A stretch of DNA of 64,000 nt from Nocardioides exalbidus (GTDB lineage: Bacteria; Actinomycetota; Actinomycetes; Propionibacteriales; Nocardioidaceae). Below the pieces are notes generated by a model. It was not told the DNA's origin. It did not search any database and saw nothing but the letters and a program-made list of their open reading frames with translations. Every line of letters begins with the position of its first letter. The stretch's first letter is position 1. The stretch is taken from NCBI RefSeq assembly GCF_900105585.1, contig NZ_FNRT01000002.1, positions 3,162,001-3,226,000 of the forward strand. The letters are read 5' to 3'. This document shows, piece by piece, positions 22,281 to 30,274 of the stretch. The position numbers were made by a program, and so were the translations under genes.

Positions 22281-22952
22281 TCAGGGGTTCAGCCGGTAGC
22301 CGACCCCCCGGACCGTCGCGATCGCGGTGCCGCCGAGCTTCTTGCGGAGGTAGCCGACGTAGACGTCGACGACGTTGGAGCCGGGGTCGAAGTCGTAGCC
22401 CCACACGAGGTCGAGCAACTGCTCGCGGGTCAGCACCTGGCCGGGGTTGAGCAGGAAGATCTCGGCCAGCGCGAACTCGCGCGCCGACAGCTCGGACTCG
22501 CCCTGGGGGCCGGAGACGCGACGCGTACGACGGTCCAGGCGCAGGGGTCCGACGACGAGGTCGTCGCCGTTGGCCGGGCCGTCGGCCGGCGCGAGAGCTC
22601 GGAGCCGGAGCCGGACCCGCGCCATCAGCTCGGCGAAGCGGAACGGCTTGGCCATGTAGTCGTCGGCGCCGTTGTCGAGCGCGGCCACCGTGTCGGTGAC
22701 CGAGTCGCGTGCGGTGAGCACGATGACCGGCATCCGGCTGCCCTGGGAGCGGAGCTGGTCGAGCACCTCGAAGCCGTCCGTGCCGGGCAGGCCGATGTCG
22801 AGGACCATGAGGTCGAAGCGGCCGGACAGCGCCTCGTCGAGGCCGCTGGGTCCGTCGACGGCGATCGTCGGCTGGTGGCCCTCGGCCCGCAGGCCCTTGG
22901 CCACGAACGAGGCGATGCGCTGCTCGTCCTCCACGATCAGGATCTGGGCCAC
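22281..22952 (-). CDS. OmpR/PhoB-family response regulator (system 1)
   Basis: 223 residues, GTG start. The receiver domain (1 to about 120) has the acidic pocket E8/D9/E10, phospho-acceptor D52 (LDIGLPGTDG), T80 and K102 in KPF. The winged-helix domain (about 130-223) ends in the classic VVDVYVGYLRKKLG...VRGVGYRLNP. The start overlaps the upstream histidine kinase gene by 16 nt, so both are made together. Likely operators are the 11-nt direct repeats at 20870-20921 and 24779-24808. The signal is unknown. Confidence 0.93.
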   Translation of the reverse strand: MAQILIVEDEQRIASFVAKGLRAEGHQPTIAVDGPSGLDEALSGRFDLMVLDIGLPGTDGFEVLDQLRSQGSRMPVIVLTARDSVTDTVAALDNGADDYMAKPFRFAELMARVRLRLRALAPADGPANGDDLVVGPLRLDRRTRRVSGPQGESELSAREFALAEIFLLNPGQVLTREQLLDLVWGYDFDPGSNVVDVYVGYLRKKLGGTAIATVRGVGYRLNP

Positions 22953-24418
22953 GGGGACTCCTTCGTGCCGGAGGGGCTGGGGATGCGGATCTCCACGTGG
23001 GCTCCGCGTGGTGCCGGGTCGGGGTGTGCGTCGGTGATGCGGACCTCGCCGCCGTGGGCGTCGGCGATGGCGCGCACGATGCTCAGGCCCAGCCCGAAGC
23101 CGTCGTCGCCGGCGCGGACGTGGCTGCGACCGAAGCGCTCGAGGACCGCCTCGCGGTCCTCGGGGGCGATGCCGTCGCCGGTGTCGCGCACCCAGAGGCG
23201 GACGACGTCACCGTCGCGCGCCGAGCCGATGGCGACCTCCGCGCCGGGGTCGGTGTGCTTGACCGCGTTGTCGGCGAGCTGGAGCAGCGCCTGGGTGATC
23301 CGCTGCTCGTCGAGGACAGCCCGCCCCGAGGCCGACTCGTCGAGCGTCCAGCCGCGGTCGCCCAGGCCCCTGGCCTTGGCCAGCACCGACTGAGTCAGGC
23401 CGGCCAGGTCGGCCTCGCCGAGCACGAGGAAGTCGGGGCGTCGGCTCTTCGCGAGGAGGATCAGGTCCTGCACCAGCCGCGACATCCGGTCGGTCTCGTC
23501 GAGGAGCAGCTCCTGCGTCTCGGCGAGCTCGACGGGATCGCTGGCGTCGAGCAGCTCGAGGTGCCCGCGCAGCACGGTGAGCGGGGTCTTGAGCTCGTGG
23601 CCGGCGTCGTCGAGGAAGCGCCGTTGCGCGGCGAAGCCCGACTCGAGGCGTTCGAGCATCCCGTTGATGGTGCGCGTCAGCGCCGTGATGTCGTCGTTGC
23701 CCTGCTCGGGGATCCGGCGGGAGAGGTCGGTCGCGGTGATCTCGCGGGCGGTCGACTCCAGCGTGCGCAGGGGAGCGAGCAGGCGACCGGACTGGAAGGC
23801 GGCGATGGCGGTGATCAGGCCGAGCGAGAGCAGCGCGACGAGGGCGTAGGTGCGCAGCGTGCCCTCGAGCTCCTCGTGCTCGTCGGCGAGGAAGTTCACG
23901 ATGACCAGTGCGCCGCGGCCCTGGGTGTTGAGCACCGGGACGACGGTCACCCAGGTCTCGCCGAACGACGCGGACTCGATGACGCGCGTTCCGCCGGAGC
24001 CGGCGAGCTCGCTCACGGCCGCCTCGAAGGCGGGCTCGTCGAGCACCTCCTGGCCGTAGCGGTTGCGGGTGCGCTCGGGGATCTCGCCGCGGACGTAGCC
24101 GACGAGCATCTCGTCGTCGTCGGGGACGTTGCGGGTGAGGAAGACGTTGAGCAGGCTGCCGACGTCGTCGAAGCGCCGCCCGGTGTAGGGGTCGATCTGC
24201 CCCTGCAGCTCGCGGAACTCCGCGATCTCCTGGTCGATCTGGGCGTTGACCTGCCGCTCGATCCGCGAGGACTCCAGGGCGTGGACCAGCCCGCCCGCGC
24301 CGGTCATCGCGGCCGCCGTGAGCACGGCGATGACGACGGTGATGCGGGTGCGGACGGAGACCTGGGCGAGACGGCGGCCGGCACGATCAGTCGTCGTCCT
24401 GCTCCGTCTCGGTGTCAT
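22937..24418 (-). CDS. sensor histidine kinase (system 1)
   Basis: 493 residues from the ATG at 24418. A longer start (Thr-rich head) would overlap the upstream gene further and lacks support. TM1 is at about 26-48 and TM2 at about 189-210, with an extracytoplasmic sensor domain of about 140 residues between them. HAMP follows, then the HisKA box with H274 in DDAGHELKTP. The ATPase N-box is QLADNAVKHT, with G-boxes DTGDGIA and GFGLGLSIV. It phosphorylates the adjacent regulator, and its gene overlaps both neighbours. Its upstream neighbour is a small acidic exported or membrane protein that might modulate it. Confidence 0.92.
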   Translation of the reverse strand: MTPRRSRTTTDRAGRRLAQVSVRTRITVVIAVLTAAAMTGAGGLVHALESSRIERQVNAQIDQEIAEFRELQGQIDPYTGRRFDDVGSLLNVFLTRNVPDDDEMLVGYVRGEIPERTRNRYGQEVLDEPAFEAAVSELAGSGGTRVIESASFGETWVTVVPVLNTQGRGALVIVNFLADEHEELEGTLRTYALVALLSLGLITAIAAFQSGRLLAPLRTLESTAREITATDLSRRIPEQGNDDITALTRTINGMLERLESGFAAQRRFLDDAGHELKTPLTVLRGHLELLDASDPVELAETQELLLDETDRMSRLVQDLILLAKSRRPDFLVLGEADLAGLTQSVLAKARGLGDRGWTLDESASGRAVLDEQRITQALLQLADNAVKHTDPGAEVAIGSARDGDVVRLWVRDTGDGIAPEDREAVLERFGRSHVRAGDDGFGLGLSIVRAIADAHGGEVRITDAHPDPAPRGAHVEIRIPSPSGTKESPWPRS

Positions 24419-24746
24419 CGTCCTCGCGGTCGTCGTCGGGGTCGTCGGGGTCGTCGTCCCACTCGTCGTCGTCATCCTCCCCGATCGGCGTGGGCTGGGG
24501 CGTCACGACCTCGGCCGGTTCGTTCCTCGCCGGCCCGTCCTTCGTCGGCCCGTCCTTCGTCGGCACCGGCGTCTCCGGCGTCGGCGTACGCACGGGCTGG
24601 GGCGTGTCCGTGGGTGCGTCGCGCAGGATCACCGGGCTGTGGTCGGTGGGTCGCGGGCCGGTCGGGCTCGCCAGCGACGAGGCGAGGTAGGCCGTGACGG
24701 GCACGACGACGGCCACCAGGAGGAGTCCCTTGGTCAGCAGTCCCAT
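24387..24746 (-). CDS. small membrane-anchored or exported acidic protein
   Basis: 119 residues from the ATG at 24746 (MGLLTKGLLLVAVVVPVTAY). The start at 24806 would lie inside the repeated operator and is rejected. After one hydrophobic segment comes a Pro/Thr-rich linker (TPQPVRTPTPETPVPTKDGP) and a C-terminus almost entirely Asp/Glu (GEDDDDEWDDDPDD...). It overlaps the histidine kinase start by 32 nt and heads the operon. No family is recognised. Position suggests an accessory or target protein of the two-component system, perhaps a metal- or cation-responsive element; this is speculation. Confidence 0.75.
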   Translation of the reverse strand: MGLLTKGLLLVAVVVPVTAYLASSLASPTGPRPTDHSPVILRDAPTDTPQPVRTPTPETPVPTKDGPTKDGPARNEPAEVVTPQPTPIGEDDDDEWDDDPDDPDDDREDDDTETEQDDD

Positions 24747-24778
24747 GGCCCGATGCTCGGAGCCGATCGTGGAGCGGG

Positions 24779-24808
24779 GATGAGACCTCGATGAGAGCCC
24801 TCTCATCG
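24779..24808. promoter_or_regulatory. candidate response-regulator operator (11-nt direct repeats), site 2
   Basis: GATGAGA at 24779 and 24790, exactly 11 nt apart (read as CTCATC on the other strand), plus the dyad GATGAGAG-CC-CTCTCATC at 24790-24807. This matches the word and layout of 20870-20921. It lies 33 nt before the small-protein/kinase/regulator operon and 47 nt before the divergent acyl-CoA ligase gene, so it could control both. Confidence 0.65.
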
Positions 24809-24854
24809 TGGATCAGCACTCGTCCACGTGGGTGACGCGTGCCACAGTGGGCCC

Positions 24855-26399
24855 ATGATCGTCCCCTTCAGCGTCACTGACTTCATCGAGCGCGCGGCGG
24901 CTGTCTACGGCGAGCGCGAGGGCGTCGTCGACGAGCCCGACCAGCCGGCCGACTCGCTCGGCACCCTGACCTATGCCGAGGCGCACGCGCTCGCGCGACG
25001 GCAGTCGGCGAGGCTCGACGAGCTCGGCATCGAGGTCGGCGACCGCGTGGCGATCATCAGCCACAACTCGGCGCGGCTGCTGACGTCGTTCTTCGGCGTG
25101 TGCGGCTCGGGACGCGTGCTGGTGCCGATCAACTTCCGGCTGCGGCCCGACGAGATCTCCTACATCGTGGCCCACTCCGGGGCGCGGGTGCTCTACGTCG
25201 ACCCCGAGCTCGTCGACGCGCTGAAGGACATCGACGTCGAGCACAGGTTCGTGATGGGCGAGGACGACTCGATGTTCGCCGCGCCGGGTGTCGAGCCGCG
25301 CGCGTGGGAGCCGGACGAGAACGCGACGGCCACGATCAACTACACCTCCGGCACGACCGCCCGGCCCAAGGGCGTGCAGCTCACCCACCGCAACCTCTGG
25401 ACCAACGCGGTGACCTTCGGCCTCCACGCCGGTGTCACCGACCGCGACGTCTACCTCCACACGCTGCCGATGTTCCACGCCAACGGCTGGGGGATGCCGT
25501 TCGCGATGACCGGCCTCGGCGTGCCCCAGGTGGTGCTGCGCAAGGTCGACGGCGCCGAGATCCTGCGCCGGGTGGAGAAGTACGGCGTCACGGTGATGTG
25601 CGCGGCCCCGGCCGTGGCCGCCGCGGTGCTGGAGGCGGCCCAGGACTGGGAGGGCGAGATCCCCGGCCGCGACCGGGTCCGGATCATCATGGCCGGGGCA
25701 CCGCCGCCGACGAGGACGGTCGTGCGGGTCGAGGAGGAGCTCGGCTGGGAGTTCGTCCAGATCTACGGCCTCACCGAGACCTCGCCGCTGCTGACGGTCA
25801 ACCGGTCGCGCTCGGAGTGGGACGACCTCTCGGCCGAGGACCGCGCGCACAAGCTGGTGCGGGCCGGCGCTCCTGCGATCGGCGTGCGGCTGCGGGTGGA
25901 CGACTCGGAGGAGGGGGCGGGCGAGGTCCTCGCGCAGTCCAACGTGATCCTCGAGGGCTACTGGGAGCGGCCCGACGAGACCGACGCGGCGCTGCGCGAC
26001 GGCTGGTTCCACACCGGCGACGGTGGGGTGATCGGCGACGACGGCTACCTCACGATCAGCGATCGCAAGAAGGACGTGATCATCACCGGTGGCGAGAACG
26101 TCTCCTCGATCGAGGTCGAGGACGTGCTCTTCTCGCACCCCGCGGTCTCGGAGGTGGCGGTGATCGGGGTGCCGAGCGAGAAGTGGGGCGAGACGATCAA
26201 GGCCCTCGTGGTGCTGGCCGACGGCGAGTCTGTGACCGAGGAGGAGCTCATCCGCTGGTGCAAGGACAAGGCCGCGGGCTACAAGGCGCCGACGTCGATC
26301 GAGTTCCGCGACGAGCTGGCGCGCACCGCGACCGGCAAGCTGCAGAAGTTCAAGCTGCGCCAGCCCTACTGGGAGGGACAGGAGCGCCAGGTCAACTGA
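24855..26399 (+). CDS. long- or medium-chain acyl-CoA ligase (AMP-binding)
   Basis: 514 residues from the ATG at 24855; an earlier ATG gives nine extra residues that do not fit the family. ANL motifs: P-loop YTSGTTARPKG at 163-173, QIYGLTETSP, the hinge SDRKKDVIITGGENVSSIEV and the C-terminal catalytic lysine in TATGKLQKFKLR. The overall pattern (MFHANGWGMPF, a GGENVSSIEVED hinge) fits FadD-type medium/long-chain enzymes. Divergent from signalling locus 1, with the shared operator between them. The sequence does not show the acid used. Confidence 0.9.
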   Translation: MIVPFSVTDFIERAAAVYGEREGVVDEPDQPADSLGTLTYAEAHALARRQSARLDELGIEVGDRVAIISHNSARLLTSFFGVCGSGRVLVPINFRLRPDEISYIVAHSGARVLYVDPELVDALKDIDVEHRFVMGEDDSMFAAPGVEPRAWEPDENATATINYTSGTTARPKGVQLTHRNLWTNAVTFGLHAGVTDRDVYLHTLPMFHANGWGMPFAMTGLGVPQVVLRKVDGAEILRRVEKYGVTVMCAAPAVAAAVLEAAQDWEGEIPGRDRVRIIMAGAPPPTRTVVRVEEELGWEFVQIYGLTETSPLLTVNRSRSEWDDLSAEDRAHKLVRAGAPAIGVRLRVDDSEEGAGEVLAQSNVILEGYWERPDETDAALRDGWFHTGDGGVIGDDGYLTISDRKKDVIITGGENVSSIEVEDVLFSHPAVSEVAVIGVPSEKWGETIKALVVLADGESVTEEELIRWCKDKAAGYKAPTSIEFRDELARTATGKLQKFKLRQPYWEGQERQVN

Positions 26400-26434
26400 C
26401 GCCCCGACCGGCTCCCGTGCTCTAGCCTGCGCGC

Positions 26435-27553
26435 ATGCCCTCGCTCGCCGACGTCGTCGACCTGCTGCACTCCTGGTACCCGCCGGCGACCGCCGACTCG
26501 TGGGACGCCGTCGGGCTGGTCGCCGGCGACCCCGCGGCGTCGGTGTCGAAGGTGCTGTTCGCCGTCGACCCGACGATCGACGTCGCGCGCGAGGCCGTGG
26601 AGTGGGGCGCCGACCTGCTGGTCGTGCACCACCCGCTGTTCCTCTCCCCGGTGAGCTCGGTGGCCGCGACGACGCCGAAGGGCCGCATCCTCCACCACCT
26701 GACCTCCCACGGCTGCGCGCTGCTGACCGCGCACACCAACGCCGACCAGGCCGTCTCCGGGGTGTCCGAGTCGCTCGCGCTGGCGCTCGGGCTCACCGAC
26801 CTGGCGCCCATCCGCCCGGCGCCGGCCGCGCCGCTCGACAAGGTCGTCGTCTTCGTCCCGGTCGACCACGCCGAGGCCGTGCGCGCCGCCCTCCACGACG
26901 CGGGCGCCGGACGGATCGGCGACTACGACTCGGCGTCCTGGTCGACGGCCGGCGAGGGCCGCTTCCGCCCGCTCGACGGGGCGGACCCGGCGATCGGCTC
27001 GGTCGGAGAGCTGGAGGTCGTCGACGAGACGCGCATCGAGGTCGTCGCGCCGCGTGGGCGTCGTACGGCACTCGTGCGGGCGTTGCTGGCGGCCCACCCC
27101 TACGAGGAGCCGGCCTTCGACGTCGTCCCGCTGGCCGACCCCGGCCTGACGACCACCGGCACGGGCCGGGTCGGCACGGTGGAGGCGACGACGCTGGACC
27201 AGTTCGCCGCGAGGGTGGCGCGGTCGTTGCCGAGCACCGCTCACGGCGTCCGGGTCGCGGGTGACCCGACGCGACGGGTGCGGAAGGTCGCGGTGTGCGG
27301 CGGCGCGGGCGACTTCCTGCTCGACGAGCTGGCCGGGAGCGACGTCGACGTCTACGTCACGAGCGACCTGCGGCACCACCGGGCGGGGGAGTTCCGCGAG
27401 CACGACGGACCGGCGCTGGTCGACGTCGCGCACTGGGCGGCGGAGTGGACGTGGCTCCCGGCGGTGGAGGGTCGGCTGCGCGCGGCCGTGGGCGATAGGG
27501 TCGAGACCAGGGTCAGCACGCTGTGCACCGACCCGTGGACGTTCCGCCACTGA
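26435..27553 (+). CDS. NIF3-like dinuclear metal centre protein
   Basis: 372 residues, the long form with an inserted middle domain. Metal-binding residues of the NIF3 fold: H65/H66 in VVHHPLF, H100 and D104 in TAHTNADQAVSG, and a C-terminal DVAHWAAEW. The middle insert (about 125-235, beginning VVVFVPVDHAEAVRAALHDAG) is the PII-like/CutA-like domain found in many NIF3 proteins. The family forms toroidal hexamers; its reaction is debated. It starts 35 nt after the ligase gene and is followed 28 nt later by the zinc-ribbon gene, a pairing common in actinobacteria. Confidence 0.9.
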   Translation: MPSLADVVDLLHSWYPPATADSWDAVGLVAGDPAASVSKVLFAVDPTIDVAREAVEWGADLLVVHHPLFLSPVSSVAATTPKGRILHHLTSHGCALLTAHTNADQAVSGVSESLALALGLTDLAPIRPAPAAPLDKVVVFVPVDHAEAVRAALHDAGAGRIGDYDSASWSTAGEGRFRPLDGADPAIGSVGELEVVDETRIEVVAPRGRRTALVRALLAAHPYEEPAFDVVPLADPGLTTTGTGRVGTVEATTLDQFAARVARSLPSTAHGVRVAGDPTRRVRKVAVCGGAGDFLLDELAGSDVDVYVTSDLRHHRAGEFREHDGPALVDVAHWAAEWTWLPAVEGRLRAAVGDRVETRVSTLCTDPWTFRH

Positions 27554-27581
27554 TCCCGATCCTTTTCAAGCAGGAGAGCCG

Positions 27582-28322
27582 TTGAAGGCCGATCCCACCC
27601 ACCAGCTCAAGCTCCTCGACGTCGCCGAGCTCGACTCGCGCGCCGCACAGCTGCGCCACCAGCGAGCGCACCTGCCCGAGCTGGCCGAGATCGCCGCCCT
27701 CGAGGCGGAGCGCACCGAGCTGACCGACCAGGTCCGCGACGCGCGCATCGTGGTCGACGACCTCACCGTGGAGCAGACCAGGGCCGACCGCGAGGTCGAG
27801 CAGGTCAGGACCCGGCGCGAGCGCGACCGCAACCGGATGGAGACCGGCCAGATCACGAACCCGAAGGACCTCGAGCGGATGCAGCACGAGCTGGTCTCGC
27901 TCGAGCGCCGCATCTCCACCCTCGAGGACGCCGAGCTCGAGGTGATGGAGTCGCTCGAGGAGGCCCAGCAGCTGCTCGACGGGCTCGGCATCCGCGCCGA
28001 CGACATCGACGCGAAGCTGGCCGGGCTGGTCACCTCGCGCGACGAGAAGCAGGTCGCCTTCGACGTGCAGCTCGACGAGGTCGGCGCCGCCCGCGGCCCC
28101 GCGGTCGAGGGCATGCCCGACGACCTGATGGCGCTCTACGAGCGGCTCCGCGAGCAGAAGGGCATCGGCGCCGCACTGCTCCGGGCCCGCCAGTGCGGCG
28201 GCTGCAACATGACCCTCGACGCCTCCGAGCTCTCCCGGATCCGCTCCGCGGACGCCGACGAGGTCATCCGGTGCGAGGAGTGCCAGCGCATCCTGGTGCG
28301 CACCGACGAGTCGGGTCTCTGA
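27582..28322 (+). CDS. coiled-coil protein with C4 zinc ribbon
   Basis: 246 residues. A TTG start is chosen because CAGGAG lies at 27571-27576 and the family begins with KADP..QLKLLD. Long heptad-like helices fill about residues 10-170, with many Glu/Arg/Leu. The C-terminus is a zinc ribbon: C205-GG-C208 ... C231-EE-C234. Often named DUF164/zf-RING_7 and found next to NIF3 genes. A role in binding nucleic acid is suggested for the family but not established. Confidence 0.88.
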   Translation: MKADPTHQLKLLDVAELDSRAAQLRHQRAHLPELAEIAALEAERTELTDQVRDARIVVDDLTVEQTRADREVEQVRTRRERDRNRMETGQITNPKDLERMQHELVSLERRISTLEDAELEVMESLEEAQQLLDGLGIRADDIDAKLAGLVTSRDEKQVAFDVQLDEVGAARGPAVEGMPDDLMALYERLREQKGIGAALLRARQCGGCNMTLDASELSRIRSADADEVIRCEECQRILVRTDESGL

Positions 28323-28338
28323 GCGGCTCCCTGTCCTG

Positions 28339-29439
28339 ATGGCCGGGCGCTTCCTCGACGCGGAGCTGATGGCCGCGCGCGGTCGTACGTCGCTGCGCGC
28401 CCGGGTCGCCCGGCTGCGCTCGAAGGGCTGGGTGATCGGGCAGTGCGCGATCGCCGCGGGCGTCGCGTGGTGGCTGGCCGCCGACGTCTTCCAGCACCGC
28501 CTGCCGTTCTTCGCGCCGATCGCGGCCGTGGTGTCGCTCGGGATGTCCTACGGCCAGCGGCAGCGCCGGGTCGCCGAGGTCACCGTCGGGGTCGCCCTCG
28601 GCGTCTTCCTGGGTGACGCGACGACCCACGTCATCGGGTCGGGCGGCTTCCAGATCATGCTGATCGTGGCCGCCGGCATGTCGATCGCGCTGCTCCTCGA
28701 CGCCGGCCAGCTGCTGATCATCCAGTCGGCGGTGCAGGGGATCGTCGTCGCCGCGCTCGCGCCGGCACCCGGCGCCGCCTTCCTGCGCTGGACCGACGCC
28801 CTCATCGGCGGCGCGGTCGCGCTGGTCGCGGCCACGGTGGTCCCGCGCGCACCGCTGCGCAAGCCACGCGACCAGGCCGCGGTCGTCGTGCGCAAGATCG
28901 CCGAGCTGCTGCGGTCGTCCTCCGACCGGCTCGGCGACGGGGACGTCGAGCAGTCGCTGGCGATGCTGCGCGACGCACGGTCCACCGACGCGCTCATCAG
29001 CGAGCTGCGGGCGGCCTCGGAGGAGGGCATCTCGGTGGTGCAGTCCTCGCCGTTCCGGCGGCGGCACGGCGAGCACCAGCGCCAGCTCGCCGAGCTCGTG
29101 GAGCCGCTCGACGTGGCGCTGCGCAACACCCGCGTGATCGTGCGCCGGGTGACCGTGGCGGTCTACCGCCGCGAGCCGGTGCCGTCGTCCTACGCCGCCC
29201 TCATGCGCGACCTGGCGGACCTCTCCGACCGGGTCGCCGACGAGCTCGTGGCCGACCGGATGGCGGTCGCGGTGGTCGACGACCTCGTCGCCCTCGGTCG
29301 CGCCACGGCGACCGTCGAGCACAGCGACGACCTGTCGGCGGAGGTGATCCTGGCGCAGGTGCGCTCCATCATCGCCGACCTGCTCGCGCTGTGCGGGATG
29401 GACCCGCTCGAGGCGACGGACGTGATCCCGCTCCGCTAG
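28339..29439 (+). CDS. FUSC-family membrane protein
   Basis: 366 residues. Several hydrophobic segments lie between about 30 and 160 (VIGQCAIAAGVAWWLAADVF, FFAPIAAVVSLGMSYGQRQR, QIMLIVAAGMSIALLLDAG and ALIGGAVALVAATVVP). The cytoplasmic half is helical with paired Arg-rich stretches. This is the fusaric-acid-resistance/aromatic-acid exporter-like pattern. The transported substrate, if any, is unknown. It follows the zinc-ribbon gene by 16 nt and overlaps the convergent yaaA stop by 4 nt. Confidence 0.8.
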   Translation: MAGRFLDAELMAARGRTSLRARVARLRSKGWVIGQCAIAAGVAWWLAADVFQHRLPFFAPIAAVVSLGMSYGQRQRRVAEVTVGVALGVFLGDATTHVIGSGGFQIMLIVAAGMSIALLLDAGQLLIIQSAVQGIVVAALAPAPGAAFLRWTDALIGGAVALVAATVVPRAPLRKPRDQAAVVVRKIAELLRSSSDRLGDGDVEQSLAMLRDARSTDALISELRAASEEGISVVQSSPFRRRHGEHQRQLAELVEPLDVALRNTRVIVRRVTVAVYRREPVPSSYAALMRDLADLSDRVADELVADRMAVAVVDDLVALGRATATVEHSDDLSAEVILAQVRSIIADLLALCGMDPLEATDVIPLR

Positions 29440-30224
29440 CTCGTGTGGATCTCCGTCACCACGACGTCGAGCTGGGTGCCCTTCGCCGTGGGCTCGCCCA
29501 CCTCGACGGTCCAGCCGAGGCGGGTGAGGGCGTCGGCGAGCGCCTTCGGGGTGCGCGGGTCGGCGCCGTCCTCGAGCAGGGCGCGGACGATGCGGCCCTT
29601 GGTCGCCTTGTTGAAGTGGCTGACCACGGTGCGCCTGCCGTTCGACTCGTGGAGCACGCGGACCGTCGCGACGCGGCGGGCGAGGTCCTTCCTGGGCCGC
29701 CAGAAGGCGGCGTACGTGCTGGAGCGCAGGTCGACGAGCAGCCCGGTGCCCATGCCCTCGGTGACCGCCTCGCCGAGGACCTCGCGCCACGCGCCGGCGA
29801 CCGAGCCGACGCCGGGGAGGGTGGCATCGCCCGAGAGGCGGTAGGCAGGGATCCGGTCGCCGGGGCGCACGACGCCGAAGAGCGAGCTGGTGACCGCCAG
29901 TCGCGACGTCGCGCGACGGCGGGCGGCCGAGGAGAGCGTGGCGAAGCCGAGGGCGTCGTAGAGGACCCCGGTGTAGATCGTGTCGGCGCGGGCGGTGGGT
30001 GCCGTGTCGAGGGCGGCGTTGCGGACGACGAGGTCGTGCTGGGCAGGGCCGAGGCCGAGCACGGCTGATGCCCGGTCCGGGTCGTCGCGGCACAGGGTCG
30101 TGAGCGCCTCCAGGAGCTTCTCGCGCGTCGGGGTGAGCACAGGCGAGGACAGCGACTCGAGGTCGAGGGACTTGCCCCGACGGGCAGCGGTCTTGCCCTC
30201 GCTGGGCGGCAGCAGGATCAGCAC
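29436..30224 (-). CDS. yaaA: peroxide stress protein YaaA (DUF328/UPF0246)
   Basis: 262 residues. The diagnostic start MLILLPPSEGKT is present, along with YTGVLYDALG in the middle and NGRRTVVSHFNKATKGRIVR near the end. In E. coli YaaA limits intracellular iron and protects DNA during peroxide stress, and the fold binds DNA; transfer of that role to actinobacteria is an inference. Divergent from the RNB nuclease gene with only 50 nt between. Confidence 0.92.
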   Translation of the reverse strand: MLILLPPSEGKTAARRGKSLDLESLSSPVLTPTREKLLEALTTLCRDDPDRASAVLGLGPAQHDLVVRNAALDTAPTARADTIYTGVLYDALGFATLSSAARRRATSRLAVTSSLFGVVRPGDRIPAYRLSGDATLPGVGSVAGAWREVLGEAVTEGMGTGLLVDLRSSTYAAFWRPRKDLARRVATVRVLHESNGRRTVVSHFNKATKGRIVRALLEDGADPRTPKALADALTRLGWTVEVGEPTAKGTQLDVVVTEIHTS

Positions 30225-30274
30225 GCGGGCAAGCGTAGGCAGCGGGCGCTGCGGCGGTTGGCTAGGGTCGGCCC

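Noticed and set aside
21392..22450. Kinase gene extending in one frame to 22450
   Set aside because: The last 130 codons are low-complexity Pro/Ala/Arg and overlap the response regulator antisense, while the +1 frame gives a proper kinase C-lobe ending at 22274.
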